NCBI GenBank assembly: GCA_965223085.1
Contig: OZ244981.1
Span: forward strand, 2,046,001 to 2,110,000
Length of the DNA stretch: 64,000 bases
Direction of reading: 5' to 3'
Source: CBDCVO01 sp965223085
GTDB lineage: Bacteria; Pseudomonadota; Gammaproteobacteria; Ga0077536
Part shown: in pieces, positions 7,960 through 17,535 of the stretch
How the letters are laid out: the number at the start of each line of letters is the position of its first letter
Position numbering within the stretch: position 1 is the first letter of the stretch
The notes under the pieces: generated by a model
The model's input: the letters and a program-made list of their open reading frames with translations, nothing else
Database searches by the model: none
What the model was told of the DNA's origin: nothing
Program-made: the position numbers and the translations under genes

Positions 7960-9129
7960 TCAGCACTTGGCGATCGCAGCCAGGTAGGCCTCGGACAAGC
8001 GTTTGCGGACTAGCTGTCCGTCGTTACCGACGCCTAGCAATACCGACTTAGTATCAATGCGCTGGATCGCCGCTAAGGCACGCCGGAGCCGCTGCGTGCC
8101 CGCGGCACACGCCGTATCATCGCGTGCAATTTCGACTCCGCGGAGGATTTCTTCGAAACGCAGGGGACGCCGTTTGGCATCTAATTTAGTGAGCAAATCA
8201 AGTAGCGCGGTGTCGTCCAAATTCGCGGCGTGCGCAATGCCGGCCGCGTGCGCGAGGGATAGCGCAGCAACTTCTCGATGCGCTTTTGGGCAGCGCAAAC
8301 GTGTGCTTAGGCGCGCGAGCACGTCTAGCGCCGTTGTTGTGGTCTCATCGCCATACTCACCGGCGCCATACCCACCAGGTGCAAGATCGGCGAGCAGCAC
8401 GGCGAAGCGGACACGGCTGGTTTGTTCCTGCGCCGCGGCTTGCGCGAGGCGCCGTTGTGCGCGCTCAGTGGTTTTATCTAGGCCCTTAACAGGGTCAAAA
8501 ATATCGGCAAGCTCTGGCAATAGCGTCACCAGAGCACGACCGTCGTGCAAAGCTGCTACGAGACGTTGCGGGTAGGCTTCACTCAGGCCGTGTTCCAGCT
8601 CACGCCACACTCGTTCTGGCGCTAATTCCGCGAGTTCGTCACGCGCGGCGATGTCCCGCATTAAGGCTAGCGTTTCAGCTGCGATAGTGAAATCGAAGCG
8701 CGCCGCGAAACGTGCAACACGCAAAACTCTGAGCGGATCCTCGGCAAAAGCGGCAGTCACGTGGCGCAACACCCCTCGGTGTAGATCTTTGCGGCCGCCG
8801 TAGGGGTCGATAATGTGACCGTGACGGTCACGCGCCATGGCGTTAATGGTCAGATCACGTCGGGCGAGATCTTGCGCTAAGGTGATCTCTTTGCTGCAGT
8901 TGAATGTAAAACCACGGTAGCCGCGCCCGGATTTGCGCTCGGTGCGGGCGAGTGCGTATTCCTCGTGTGTCTCGGGGTGCAAGAATACCGGAAAATCTTT
9001 GCCTACCGGGCGAAAACCCGCCGCGGTCATGGTCTCGGGTGTCGCGCCAACGACTACCCAGTCGCGGTCTTTAATGTCGCGTCCGAGCAGCCGATCGCGC
9101 ACTGCGCCACCGACTTCGTAGATCTCCAT
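7960..9129 (-). CDS. cca: CCA tRNA nucleotidyltransferase
   Basis: Adds or repairs the 3' CCA of tRNAs from CTP and ATP. From ATG 9129 the 389-residue product begins MEIYEVGGAVRDRLLGRDIK; a longer frame to 9291 would run into the preceding gene. Class II nucleotidyltransferase motifs are clear: GGAVRDRLLG, KDRDWVVVG (metal Asps), RRDLTINAMA, and DPLRVLRVARFAARF. The C-terminal part aligns with the E. coli HD phosphohydrolase domain, but the HD ligands are gone: the position of CHDLGKG reads LADLAPG. The phosphatase and phosphodiesterase side activities are probably lost. It lies 16 bp after the NDUFA9-like gene. Confidence 0.93.
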   Translation of the reverse strand: MEIYEVGGAVRDRLLGRDIKDRDWVVVGATPETMTAAGFRPVGKDFPVFLHPETHEEYALARTERKSGRGYRGFTFNCSKEITLAQDLARRDLTINAMARDRHGHIIDPYGGRKDLHRGVLRHVTAAFAEDPLRVLRVARFAARFDFTIAAETLALMRDIAARDELAELAPERVWRELEHGLSEAYPQRLVAALHDGRALVTLLPELADIFDPVKGLDKTTERAQRRLAQAAAQEQTSRVRFAVLLADLAPGGYGAGEYGDETTTTALDVLARLSTRLRCPKAHREVAALSLAHAAGIAHAANLDDTALLDLLTKLDAKRRPLRFEEILRGVEIARDDTACAAGTQRLRRALAAIQRIDTKSVLLGVGNDGQLVRKRLSEAYLAAIAKC

Positions 9130-9145
9130 TGTCGCTCGCTCAGGG

Positions 9146-10114
9146 TCAGCGATGCGCACGTCTACGCAGGTCGGCGTAGCGCGAACGGGGCGTCTGGGTG
9201 CCAAGGTAGGTCGGTACGATCGAACGTACACTGCGAGGGGTGATACCGAGCGCTGTGAAGCCATCGCGATCGCGGCACACGTTATCAACACTGAGCGAAG
9301 CCAAGTTATCGCGCGAAAACGGTTTTTCCGGCAACCATTCTGAGGTACGCGCCAGCAGCCTGCTGAGTCGGTGACCCAAGACCCAAATCGGTCGTCGATG
9401 TCCGCTCACTTCGCCGGCATAAGCGACGATGTCACGGAGCGTCCAAACTTCCGGTCCACCCAGCTCAAAGATCTCGCCGTTTGCGGTGCCGCTCGAGAGT
9501 ATCTTCACGATCGCCGCTACGACGTCGCCGACGTAGACTGGTTGTGCTTTGGTCGTAGCAGCGGCTAGCGGCAAGACCGGGCTTAGGCGGAGCAAGCGTG
9601 CGAAACGATTGAAAAGGCTATCTCCTGGTCCGAACATCAACGATGGTCGTACTATCGTGCTATGTATAGGTGCGTCGGCGTCGAGAATAACTTTTTCCGC
9701 TTCGCCTTTGCTGCGCAGATAGTTGCTGGGCCCGAACGGATCCGCACCCAAGGCACTGACATAAATATAACGGGAGACGCCGGCAGCGACGCTCGCCCGC
9801 AAGGCGGTTGCGTTTAAGCTGACATGGGCGTGATGAAACCCGCTGCCATTGTGGCGGGGTTCGTTCAGTATGCCGACGAGATTGATCAAAGCATCGCAAC
9901 CGGGCAGAACAGCGGCTAAAGCATTCGCGTCATTCACATCGACGCCGACCACGGTCGTGTTTGGCAAGGGCCACAAATGGCGCGCCCGGTTGCGCGCGCG
10001 TGAGAAAACGACCACGTCGCGGCCGCTAGCCGCTAGTGCGGCACTCAAGTGGCTACCGACAAAACCGGAGCCGCCTAAAATCCCGATCCGCGTGTGGTGG
10101 TTGCTGCCCGTCAT
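9146..10114 (-). CDS. NAD(P)-binding protein, complex I NDUFA9-like family
   Basis: A 322-residue atypical short-chain dehydrogenase/epimerase-fold protein. The N-terminal dinucleotide loop GILGGSGFVGSHL (residues 11-23), INLVGILNE, IYVSALGAD and YLRSKGEAE (Tyr/Lys) are those of the family annotated complex I NDUFA9 subunit-like. In bacteria these are usually not complex I components and the substrate is unknown. It starts four bases after the slt stop and ends 16 bp before cca, so slt, this gene and cca form a likely operon. Confidence 0.85.
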   Translation of the reverse strand: MTGSNHHTRIGILGGSGFVGSHLSAALAASGRDVVVFSRARNRARHLWPLPNTTVVGVDVNDANALAAVLPGCDALINLVGILNEPRHNGSGFHHAHVSLNATALRASVAAGVSRYIYVSALGADPFGPSNYLRSKGEAEKVILDADAPIHSTIVRPSLMFGPGDSLFNRFARLLRLSPVLPLAAATTKAQPVYVGDVVAAIVKILSSGTANGEIFELGGPEVWTLRDIVAYAGEVSGHRRPIWVLGHRLSRLLARTSEWLPEKPFSRDNLASLSVDNVCRDRDGFTALGITPRSVRSIVPTYLGTQTPRSRYADLRRRAHR

Positions 10115-10118
10115 TTCG

Positions 10119-12131
10119 CTAACACGTTGCCGTTTTACCGTTGCGTCCTATCATTGCACTGATCCAGTGGTTGAGTTGGTGGCGCTCACGACCTAGACGC
10201 CATTCATAAATCGTATGGTAGAACAACGTACGGCGCACATAACTCCGGGTTTCCGCAAACGGGATCGTGTCGATCCAGATGTCGGCGGCGACGCAACCAC
10301 GCTCAACAAGCCAAGAATTTACCCGTTTTGGCCCGGCATTATAGGCGGCGGCGGCGAGGGGAAAATAGGCGTCAAAACGCCGCAATAAGCGCTCCATATA
10401 TGCCGTTCCAATTGCGATATTTTTGTCAACTTGAAATAGCTCACGGGATTGCCTGACGCGCAGGCCAATCGCCTTAGCGGTTGCCTTCCCAGTCGCGGGC
10501 ATCAGTTGCATGAGACCGAGGGCACCGGCAGCGGATTTCGCCTCGGGATTAAAGGCACTTTCAGCGCGGATGATGCTGTATATCATTGCCGGCGCTACGC
10601 GGCGATCGGCGGCTTGCCGATCGACTTGCGTTTGAAATAGTAAAGGAAATCGAATGTCGAGATCGTCGTAGGATTGAATCCGACCCAAGGTCGCGATCGC
10701 ACGATTGTGCCAGCCCCAGCTAAAGAGTAATTCGGCCATGACTTCGGTTTCACGTGGGGTGAGCTTGCGTAATTCATGCGCAAGCTCTGCGCGCGCTTGG
10801 GCGTAGCGCCGCAGTCGATATAATTCGTGCACACGTTGAATGCCGGGGCGCATGATCAGCTCGTTTTGCTCGATTAGTTTTGCGGTTACGGGACGGTGCG
10901 TCATCGCATAAGGCACGCCGAGTTTATCGGCAGCCAGGTAACCATAATAATCGCGTTCGCGAGCGAGGTCGTGAAAAATCGCGCTGGCTTCTTGGCGATG
11001 TCCGGATTCCTCCAGCGCGCGCGCGTGCCAGTAGCGCCAGCGCAGTTCGTACATGCCCGGCGCCGCAGCGGCTGCGGTCCAGCGCGCTAACCCTGCCCAC
11101 GCACGCGTTTCGAGGCCATAACGGAGTTGCGCTTCTTGCAGCTTCGCATCGCTTGTACTCGTTGGTAATTTGTCGAACAAATTGCCAAGATCGGCAACAT
11201 TCTTGCGTATCGCGGTGAGGGCGACATGGGCATCAACGGCACTGATTTCTTCCGCAGTGAATGCAAAACGGGACTTAAGTTGTTTCCATAGTGTGCGGCC
11301 CGCGGCAAAATCTCGTCGTAGCCGACGCTTAACCGCGTGCATTGCGATACGACGCGTCTCGGCTGAATCGACCGCCATGTTTTTGTGTTGTAGGGCTCGC
11401 TGTGGTCGGGCATGAACGTCTAACAGCGTTTGCGCTAAAGACTGCCAATGCGCGCTCTGAAAGCGCTTCACGAGCGAACGGGCCAATTTTGTTTGCCGCG
11501 CACCCAGGACTAACAGCACGCGTTCCCAAATCATACGGTCATCGATAATTCCCTGTGCTAATAGACGCGCAAATGCGGGATCGCAGTTGCTGTGTTGTGA
11601 GCGTTTGCTAAACCACAAACGGCGCAGCTCGCGAAAGTTTATTATGGGGTGTTTATTCTTACCCGTATTTTTCATCTGGGCGTGCAAAGCGAAGCATGCG
11701 AGTTCGGGATCGCGTTGCGTTTCATAGGCAGACAAAAAATCGTTGCTGCGCCCGGCGCGGGCGAGTTTCCGCAACCATGCGCGCCGCAGGCGCGCCGCCG
11801 GGTAGCTGCCGTGATAAGCATTCAAGAATGCCTCAACTTCAGTCGGCGTCACCCGCTCGAGACGGCGAGTAAGGTCAGCCGCTAAAACGTAGGGATACAA
11901 CGGGTGCGCCTTGAACCCGCTGCTCAGCGTCTTTGCTTTGCTGAGCTGAGTTTTGTCAATCGCATTCAAGATCTGTTTGTAGTGGGGGCGTTGGGTCGCC
12001 AGGGTATCTAGGATAGTCTCTGCGGTTGCGACCATGGAGACGCTTATGCACAGCAGCGCCGATAATGGTAGGAAACGTTTCAACCTTGTCGTAGCGCTGA
12101 CGCGCCGGCTTGCAGCAACTGGGTATATCAT
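10119..12131 (-). CDS. slt: soluble lytic murein transglycosylase
   Basis: A 670-residue Slt70-type enzyme, which cleaves the MurNAc-GlcNAc bond of peptidoglycan with 1,6-anhydro ring formation in the periplasm. The signal peptide (residues about 15-37, ending VSMVATAE) is followed by a long alpha-superhelical U/L region rich in Ala, Arg and Leu. The C-terminal catalytic domain has the SLT motif SIIRAESAFNPEAKS (catalytic Glu), GALGLMQLMPATG, and AAYNAGPKRV. Length matches E. coli Slt (645). First gene of the slt, NDUFA9-like, cca run. Confidence 0.94.
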   Translation of the reverse strand: MIYPVAASRRVSATTRLKRFLPLSALLCISVSMVATAETILDTLATQRPHYKQILNAIDKTQLSKAKTLSSGFKAHPLYPYVLAADLTRRLERVTPTEVEAFLNAYHGSYPAARLRRAWLRKLARAGRSNDFLSAYETQRDPELACFALHAQMKNTGKNKHPIINFRELRRLWFSKRSQHSNCDPAFARLLAQGIIDDRMIWERVLLVLGARQTKLARSLVKRFQSAHWQSLAQTLLDVHARPQRALQHKNMAVDSAETRRIAMHAVKRRLRRDFAAGRTLWKQLKSRFAFTAEEISAVDAHVALTAIRKNVADLGNLFDKLPTSTSDAKLQEAQLRYGLETRAWAGLARWTAAAAAPGMYELRWRYWHARALEESGHRQEASAIFHDLARERDYYGYLAADKLGVPYAMTHRPVTAKLIEQNELIMRPGIQRVHELYRLRRYAQARAELAHELRKLTPRETEVMAELLFSWGWHNRAIATLGRIQSYDDLDIRFPLLFQTQVDRQAADRRVAPAMIYSIIRAESAFNPEAKSAAGALGLMQLMPATGKATAKAIGLRVRQSRELFQVDKNIAIGTAYMERLLRRFDAYFPLAAAAYNAGPKRVNSWLVERGCVAADIWIDTIPFAETRSYVRRTLFYHTIYEWRLGRERHQLNHWISAMIGRNGKTATC

Positions 12132-12214
12132 TTAGAAGTGTAAACGTCGTTCGCGTAGTTTTTGGAAAGAATCGTGAGTTCGGGTTATACGCTGCAAAAT
12201 AGGATCCAGTTTAA

Positions 12215-12814
12215 GTGACATCATCGCGGCGATCACAGGCTACGTTAATCGAGTGGTCGAAGTCAGTACCGGAGTTGTTACGCTCACGACGTACTGTGCA
12301 CGAATTCGAAGCGGACTGTCCGCCACGCGAGATTATCGTGGCTGCGATCGACCATGCGCGTTGGGCACCTAATCATCACCGTACTGAACCGTGGAAATTT
12401 TACTTGTTGTCGCCCCAAAAAGCAGAGGCTTTAGCGGTTCTCAATGCCGATTTGGTGCGCAGCGCCAAGGTTGCAAACAGCGATAGAAGCGCTGCGGTTA
12501 AACTTAAACGTTGGCGCGCGATACCGGGTTGGTTGGTGTTAACGTGTCAGCACAGCGAGGACACGCTGAGAGAACGCGAGGATTATGCCGCGTGTTGTTG
12601 TGCGGCGCAAAATTTGGCTTTGTATTTATGGGCCTATGGTATCGGCGTGAAGTGGACGACAGGTGCCGTGGCGCGGGTGCCGCAATTTTTCGAATTACTC
12701 GACGTCGACCCCGCTACGGAATCCGTTGTGGGCCTGTTTTGCTACGGTTTTCCGGCCGCTGTACCTACACAACAGCGCAAACCACTGAGCGACGTTCTTG
12801 TCGAGTTCGACTAA
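12215..12814 (+). CDS. nitroreductase family protein
   Basis: A 199-residue flavin-dependent oxidoreductase of the small YdjA-like nitroreductase type. Visible: RSRRTVHEFEADCPP near residue 24, ARWAPNHHRTEPWKFYLL near residue 49 with FMN-contacting Arg and Ser/Asn positions, and the C-terminal VVGLFCYGFPA. It probably reduces quinones or nitroaromatics with NAD(P)H. The start is GTG 12215, with AGGATCC about ten bases upstream; there is no earlier ATG in frame. Divergent from slt. The repeat element follows directly after its stop codon. Confidence 0.85.
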   Translation: MTSSRRSQATLIEWSKSVPELLRSRRTVHEFEADCPPREIIVAAIDHARWAPNHHRTEPWKFYLLSPQKAEALAVLNADLVRSAKVANSDRSAAVKLKRWRAIPGWLVLTCQHSEDTLREREDYAACCCAAQNLALYLWAYGIGVKWTTGAVARVPQFFELLDVDPATESVVGLFCYGFPAAVPTQQRKPLSDVLVEFD

Positions 12815-13067
12815 CCGGGCTAGTGCACGAGGAGCGCGGATGCTAGCGAAGAGCAGGCATGTCGGCGCACCGTGTTGGAACCCGAAGCGTAGTGGTCCAG
12901 ACGCTGCGGGTGACGCATAAGCCCAGGCGCAGCTGAGCGAGCGTTGCGGTAGCGAACCAGCGTTAGCATGTGCATTTTCCGATGCATTACCATTGAACGA
13001 TGAAAAATCCCTTGACGTCATCCAAGTGGCACACGCGCAGCGAGCGCTTCGTGCAATATCCGGGTTA
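12812..13067. repeat. intergenic inverted-repeat element (copy 2)
   Basis: Left arm at 12812-12838 (reverse complement of GCTCCTCGTGCA then CCGGGTTAG) and right arm at 13036-13067 (GAGCGCTTCGTGCAATATCC then GGGTTAA) enclose about 200 bp with no good reading frame. The pair fills the whole gap between the nitroreductase stop and the yjbQ start: the left arm overlaps the stop codon, and the right arm ends one base before the ATG. Confidence 0.7.
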
Positions 13068-13068
13068 A

Positions 13069-13488
13069 ATGGCCGTGCATCAAGATTCGCTGAGCGTCGC
13101 GACGCATGGTCGCGGGACGTATGAGTTGACGCGCGACGTACAGCAGATCGTTGCGAGCAGCGGCATTGCGATCGGTCTTTGCAATGTCTTTATTCACCAC
13201 ACTAGCGCGGCGCTGATCGTGAGCGAGAATGCCGATCCCGATGTGCGGCGCGATCTCGAAACATTTTTCGCCGCGTTGATACGCGACGGCGACCCGAGTT
13301 TCCGCCACGCCGCCGAGGGTGCCGATGATATGGCAGCGCATGTCCGGAGCGTGTTAACGGAGGTGAGTGTGACACTACCGATAACGGCCGGACGTTGCAG
13401 CTTGGGGACTTGGCAGGGCGTTTATCTTTGGGAGCATCGCCGCCATCCTCATCAACGCGTCGTGACAGTAACCGTCTACGGTGAATAA
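13069..13488 (+). CDS. YjbQ family protein (UPF0047)
   Basis: A 139-residue protein of the UPF0047/YjbQ family, some members of which have weak thiamine-phosphate synthase activity; the physiological role is open. Diagnostic features are the N-terminal THGRGTYELT, VFIHHTSAALIVSENADPD near residue 41, the HAAEGADDMAAHVRS block, and GTWQGVYLWEHR near the end. The ATG lies one base after an intergenic repeat arm, so there is no recognisable Shine-Dalgarno sequence. It overlaps the convergent hemH stop by 13 bp. Confidence 0.92.
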   Translation: MAVHQDSLSVATHGRGTYELTRDVQQIVASSGIAIGLCNVFIHHTSAALIVSENADPDVRRDLETFFAALIRDGDPSFRHAAEGADDMAAHVRSVLTEVSVTLPITAGRCSLGTWQGVYLWEHRRHPHQRVVTVTVYGE

Positions 13489-14543
13489 CTGCCGGTGCTG
13501 CCGCCGGGCGCCGTTAGCCAACCCGCGAGATGCCGCCGGAGGAGTGCGACGAGAAAGTCGATATGATCATCGCGCTCATTGAGGGCGGTGATGTAACGCA
13601 ACTCACCGCCTGCGGCGCGCAAGATTTGCGCATTTTGCAGCTGTATTTCTTCCAGTGTTTCCAAGCAATCGGCCGCGAAACCAGGGCAGATCACATCGAG
13701 TTGTTTATGTCCACGAGTGCCCAAAGTGCGCAAAATTTCACTGGTGTAGGGTTGTAGCCATTCCTCGCGCCCGAACCGAGACTGGTAACATAAAACCCAA
13801 TCGTCTGTCGTTAAGTCGAGCGCTTGTGCTAGTTGTGTGGCGGTTGTTTCACAATGGCTAGCATACGGATCCCCCTTCTCGACATAGGCGCGCGGGATCC
13901 CATGAAAGGACATCAGCAAGCGTTCGCCACGCCCGTGTTGCGACCAGTGTTCGCGAACAGAATTTGCCAACGCTTCAATATAGGCAGGCTCGTCGTGATA
14001 AGCGTTGACGGTGCGACATTCGGGTACCCAACGCCATTCTCTGAGCTCTTGCGTTACTGCGTCGAGTGTCGAACCGACGGTCGCGCCCGAGTATTGTGGA
14101 TAAAGCGGCAGCACCAGCAACTTGCGCATACCGTCGCGTGCCATTTCGCGCAAGGTCGGGCTGATTGCCGGTGTTCCGTAGCGCATAGCCAAACGAACCT
14201 GCAGCGGTGCTTGTAATTCCATGTCCAGCCGTGCTTGTAGCTTGCGGACTTGATGTGCGCTGATGTGCAATAAAGGCGAACCGTGTGGAGTCCAAATTTT
14301 TTTATAGGCATGCGCAGAGCGTCGCGGGCGCACATTCAGTATGATGCCGTTAAGTATTAGCCACCACAGCGGTCGCGGTAGCTCGACGATACGAGGATCA
14401 GATAAAAACTCGCGCAAGTAGCGGCGCACGGCGCGCGCTGTCGGCGCTGCGGGAGAACCGAGGTTGCATAGTAGGACGCCAATCTCGGGTGAGGCGGTTT
14501 GTGAGTGCGGCGCATCGGATATTTGGTGGCCGAAATAGGGCAT
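13476..14543 (-). CDS. hemH: ferrochelatase
   Basis: Inserts ferrous iron into protoporphyrin IX, the last step of heme synthesis. The 355-residue protein shows VLLCNLGSPAAPT at the N-terminus, PLYPQYSGATVGST near residue 150, the catalytic His in LLMSFHGIP near residue 210, and VICPGFAADCLETLEEI with the conserved Glu near residue 300. GGGAT eight bases before the ATG supports the start. hemB, another heme gene, is 16 kb away in this window and not linked. Confidence 0.95.
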   Translation of the reverse strand: MPYFGHQISDAPHSQTASPEIGVLLCNLGSPAAPTARAVRRYLREFLSDPRIVELPRPLWWLILNGIILNVRPRRSAHAYKKIWTPHGSPLLHISAHQVRKLQARLDMELQAPLQVRLAMRYGTPAISPTLREMARDGMRKLLVLPLYPQYSGATVGSTLDAVTQELREWRWVPECRTVNAYHDEPAYIEALANSVREHWSQHGRGERLLMSFHGIPRAYVEKGDPYASHCETTATQLAQALDLTTDDWVLCYQSRFGREEWLQPYTSEILRTLGTRGHKQLDVICPGFAADCLETLEEIQLQNAQILRAAGGELRYITALNERDDHIDFLVALLRRHLAGWLTAPGGSTGSYSP

Positions 14544-14666
14544 AGCGATCCCGCTTATCGAGCTCTCCGTCGCCGCTGCGATGGCGCATTTCTTGTGACT
14601 ATAAAGTAATCGGCACGGGTGGTTTCGAAGACACCCACGGCGTAGACACTAAGTCCAGGTATTACC

Positions 14667-15029
14667 ATGTTGCACAAAATTTTTGCTCAATGTCCGCCCT
14701 TGATCGCGAAAGACGGTTGCACGGTACGCGAATTGTTGCACCCCAAAAACGACGACGTTTGTTTGGCCTATTCGCTTGCGCACGCCGAAGTGGCGGTCGG
14801 TGCGGCGAGTTATCGACACCGCCTTAAACAGCAGGAAGTGTACTATATCCTCGCGGGCCGGGGCCGTCTGCACATCGATAACGACACCACGCTTGTCGGT
14901 CCTAACGAAGCCATCGTAATTCCGGCGCGCGCGATCCAATGGATCGAAAACACCGGCGCTGAACCGCTGCGATTTCTTGCCATCGTAGCGCCGCCGTGGT
15001 GCGCTGCTGACGACGAACGGCTTGTCTAG
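14667..15029 (+). CDS. cupin domain protein
   Basis: A 120-residue single-domain cupin_2 protein. The first cupin motif is visible around SYRHRLKQQEVYYILAGRGR (residues 47-66), though with only part of the usual His/Glu metal set, and the second around PARAIQWIENTG. Function unknown; related proteins bind small ligands or metals. It is preceded by CCAGG and convergent with the ybbP-type permease gene, overlapping its stop by four bases. Confidence 0.85.
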   Translation: MLHKIFAQCPPLIAKDGCTVRELLHPKNDDVCLAYSLAHAEVAVGAASYRHRLKQQEVYYILAGRGRLHIDNDTTLVGPNEAIVIPARAIQWIENTGAEPLRFLAIVAPPWCAADDERLV

Positions 15030-17518
15030 TCGACTCTTCGTAACACTTCAGCGACAGGCGTGCGCCAAGTCGCGATCACGGCATAGGCGCCTGCGGTTGT
15101 AACGCCGATCAGACCTAATCCAACGCCGATCGGGATCTGTGCCAGCGCTGGCGTAAACGGCAGGTGCAGGACGCGATCAGCAATGATCCACGCCGCAATA
15201 ATCGCCATCAAACTGCCCACCGCGCCGGCGATCGCACCGATGAGTGCAAACTCTATCAACGCGATGTGCGCAATGCGTCCGCGTTCAGATCCGAGCGTGC
15301 GCATGATGGTGGCGTCCCGTACGCGCTCAGCTTGACTAGCTTGTACCGCGGCGAACAGCACGATGATTCCGGCGGCCAAGGTAAAGAGAAAAACATACTC
15401 TACCGCCGCAACCGAACGGTCCATGACGTTGCGTACGTGCGCGAGCATAGCGCGCACATCGATCGCGGTGGTACTGGGAAAGCTACGCACTAAGGTGGCG
15501 AGAAACGCACCTTTGTCAGTGGGTAGTTTAAAACTCGTGATATACGTTGTGGGGTGCCCACGCAGCAAAGGCGGTGGCGCGACGACAAAAAAGTTGACTT
15601 GCAGATTGTCCCAGTCAACCCCTCTTAAGCTCGTGACTGTTGCTTGCACTTGCCGATCGGCGACCTGATAGGTGAGCACATCGCCCAGCGCGATCCCGAG
15701 TGTCTCGGCAATGCCCGCTTCGACTGAAAACTGGCTAGCGGGGCTGTGCGCAGTCCACCATTCCCCGGCGAGAAGCCGATTATCCGGCTTTAGCTTCTCC
15801 GCATAAGACAAGTTGAATTCTCGTTCCACCAGGCGCTGCGCGCGTGGGTTTTGATATTGAGCAGGTTCGATCGCAGTGCCGTTGCGCGCAATTAGGCGGC
15901 CCCGAATCATGGGATAAAATTGGGGGATCTCGAGACCTCGTGAGCGAAAAAAATCGGCCATCGCGGTACGTTCATCCGGTTGAATGTTGATCAAAAACTG
16001 ATCGCTTGCGTTTGGCGGAAGAGACGCTCGCCAGTTCGCCAGCAGATCACCGCGAATAAAACCCAATAGCTGCAGCGCCATGATGCCTAAGCCCAGCGCC
16101 ACGATCTGCACGACAACGACGCTACGGCGCTGCGTGAGTTGCGCGAGCGCTGTGCGTAAGGGCAGCGACGCATGGTTACGCCAATAGCGCATGACGCATA
16201 ACGCGCCGTACCCGCCAACCGCTAGCGCCACCACTGCCGCGGCCAAACCGAGCACTACCCAAACGGTCAATTTCGCGTCACCGGCTCCCCACGGCGCGAA
16301 CAACAAAACCGTTACTAAAGTCGTCAACGCTAGCATTCGGGAGGACGGCCGGTGCCCGCCGAGATCGCGACGCAATACGCGGGCCGGTGGCACGTTGGTC
16401 AAGAGCAACAGCGTGGGCAAGCTAAATCCTAATAAGGCGACGCAGCCGCCGCCCACGCCGCGTAACATGGGCCACAGCGTTGCTGCTGGCAGCGGCGCGT
16501 GGGTCCAGCCGGCCAGCGCGCGCGCGATACCGCCTTCCAGTAATAATCCCAGCAGGGCACCCGCCGTGGCGGCGATCAAACCGAACAGTAAAGTCTCGGC
16601 AACGAATAGAGTGCCGATATTTCGCCGGCTCGCCCCGAGCGTTCGCAGCACGGCCACGGTGTCGAGATGATCGCGACTGAAACTGTAGGCGCTCAAGGCG
16701 ATGGCTGCGCCGGCGAGCACGAGTGCGACCAAGGCCGCGAGGTTCAGAAACTGCTGTGCACGGTCGAGCGCGACCTTCATTTCAGGTCGCGCATCTGTCG
16801 GCGTGACGACCCGTAGGCCTGGATCTTCCGGCACCCACGCCGCGAAATCCTGTAGCGCCGCGCGGTCACCGGCGAGCAGCAAACGATGTTGAACCCGTGA
16901 TCCCGGTAGTAGTAGACGGGTTTTATCAAGATCAACGACGTTCATTAGAACTCGCGGCGCGATGTTGAAGAATTCACCCGCACGGTCGGGTTCTAGCACC
17001 AGGACTTTGGTGATCATAAATTCTGCCGCCCCGATCCTGAGCGACGTTCCGATCGCGAGCTCAAGTAGCTCTAAGAGGCGTCCCTCTACCCATACTTCGC
17101 CAAGTGGGGGTGGGCCGTCATGGGGGAAACTGGTACCAAAGCGGCTGCGGGCAAGGTGGATTTCTCCCCGTAGTGGATAGCGCGGTCCGACCGCCTTCAA
17201 TTCGACGAGCTGGAGTCGTTCGCCGCTACCGACGACGCTGCGCATGCTCATAGTGCTGCTGCTGGCGAGCTCCAATTCCGCCGCCTGCTCGAGATAGTGG
17301 CTGGGAATTGCGCGGCTAGCGATAACGGCGAGATCAGCGGCTAGCAGGGCACTGGCTTGGGTTTCAAGGGCAACACGGACGCGATCGGTAAATACGCCTA
17401 CCGCAGTAATAGCCGCGACTGCGGTAATGAGCGCTAGACCGATGATCAGGAACTGTACGCGACGACAATCGCGGCGCAATAAGCGTAGCGCCAGGCGCCA
17501 CTGATTCATTCTCTGCAT
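15026..17518 (-). CDS. ybbP: ABC transporter permease, FtsX-like (YbbP type)
   Basis: An 830-residue integral membrane protein. It has an N-terminal transmembrane segment (residues about 20-45) followed by a large periplasmic domain, then a block of membrane helices and the FtsX core, then a second periplasmic domain and a last group of three helices at the C-terminus. This duplicated MacB/FtsX architecture matches E. coli YbbP (804 residues). The start is taken at ATG 17518 (MQRMNQWRLALRLL); a longer frame to 17581 overlaps the ATPase gene. It follows the ATPase by 17 bp, so the two form one transporter, thought to act on lipids or envelope substrates. Confidence 0.9.
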   Translation of the reverse strand: MQRMNQWRLALRLLRRDCRRVQFLIIGLALITAVAAITAVGVFTDRVRVALETQASALLAADLAVIASRAIPSHYLEQAAELELASSSTMSMRSVVGSGERLQLVELKAVGPRYPLRGEIHLARSRFGTSFPHDGPPPLGEVWVEGRLLELLELAIGTSLRIGAAEFMITKVLVLEPDRAGEFFNIAPRVLMNVVDLDKTRLLLPGSRVQHRLLLAGDRAALQDFAAWVPEDPGLRVVTPTDARPEMKVALDRAQQFLNLAALVALVLAGAAIALSAYSFSRDHLDTVAVLRTLGASRRNIGTLFVAETLLFGLIAATAGALLGLLLEGGIARALAGWTHAPLPAATLWPMLRGVGGGCVALLGFSLPTLLLLTNVPPARVLRRDLGGHRPSSRMLALTTLVTVLLFAPWGAGDAKLTVWVVLGLAAAVVALAVGGYGALCVMRYWRNHASLPLRTALAQLTQRRSVVVVQIVALGLGIMALQLLGFIRGDLLANWRASLPPNASDQFLINIQPDERTAMADFFRSRGLEIPQFYPMIRGRLIARNGTAIEPAQYQNPRAQRLVEREFNLSYAEKLKPDNRLLAGEWWTAHSPASQFSVEAGIAETLGIALGDVLTYQVADRQVQATVTSLRGVDWDNLQVNFFVVAPPPLLRGHPTTYITSFKLPTDKGAFLATLVRSFPSTTAIDVRAMLAHVRNVMDRSVAAVEYVFLFTLAAGIIVLFAAVQASQAERVRDATIMRTLGSERGRIAHIALIEFALIGAIAGAVGSLMAIIAAWIIADRVLHLPFTPALAQIPIGVGLGLIGVTTAGAYAVIATWRTPVAEVLRRVD

Positions 17519-17535
17519 GGGCGTTGCGCTTGGGT

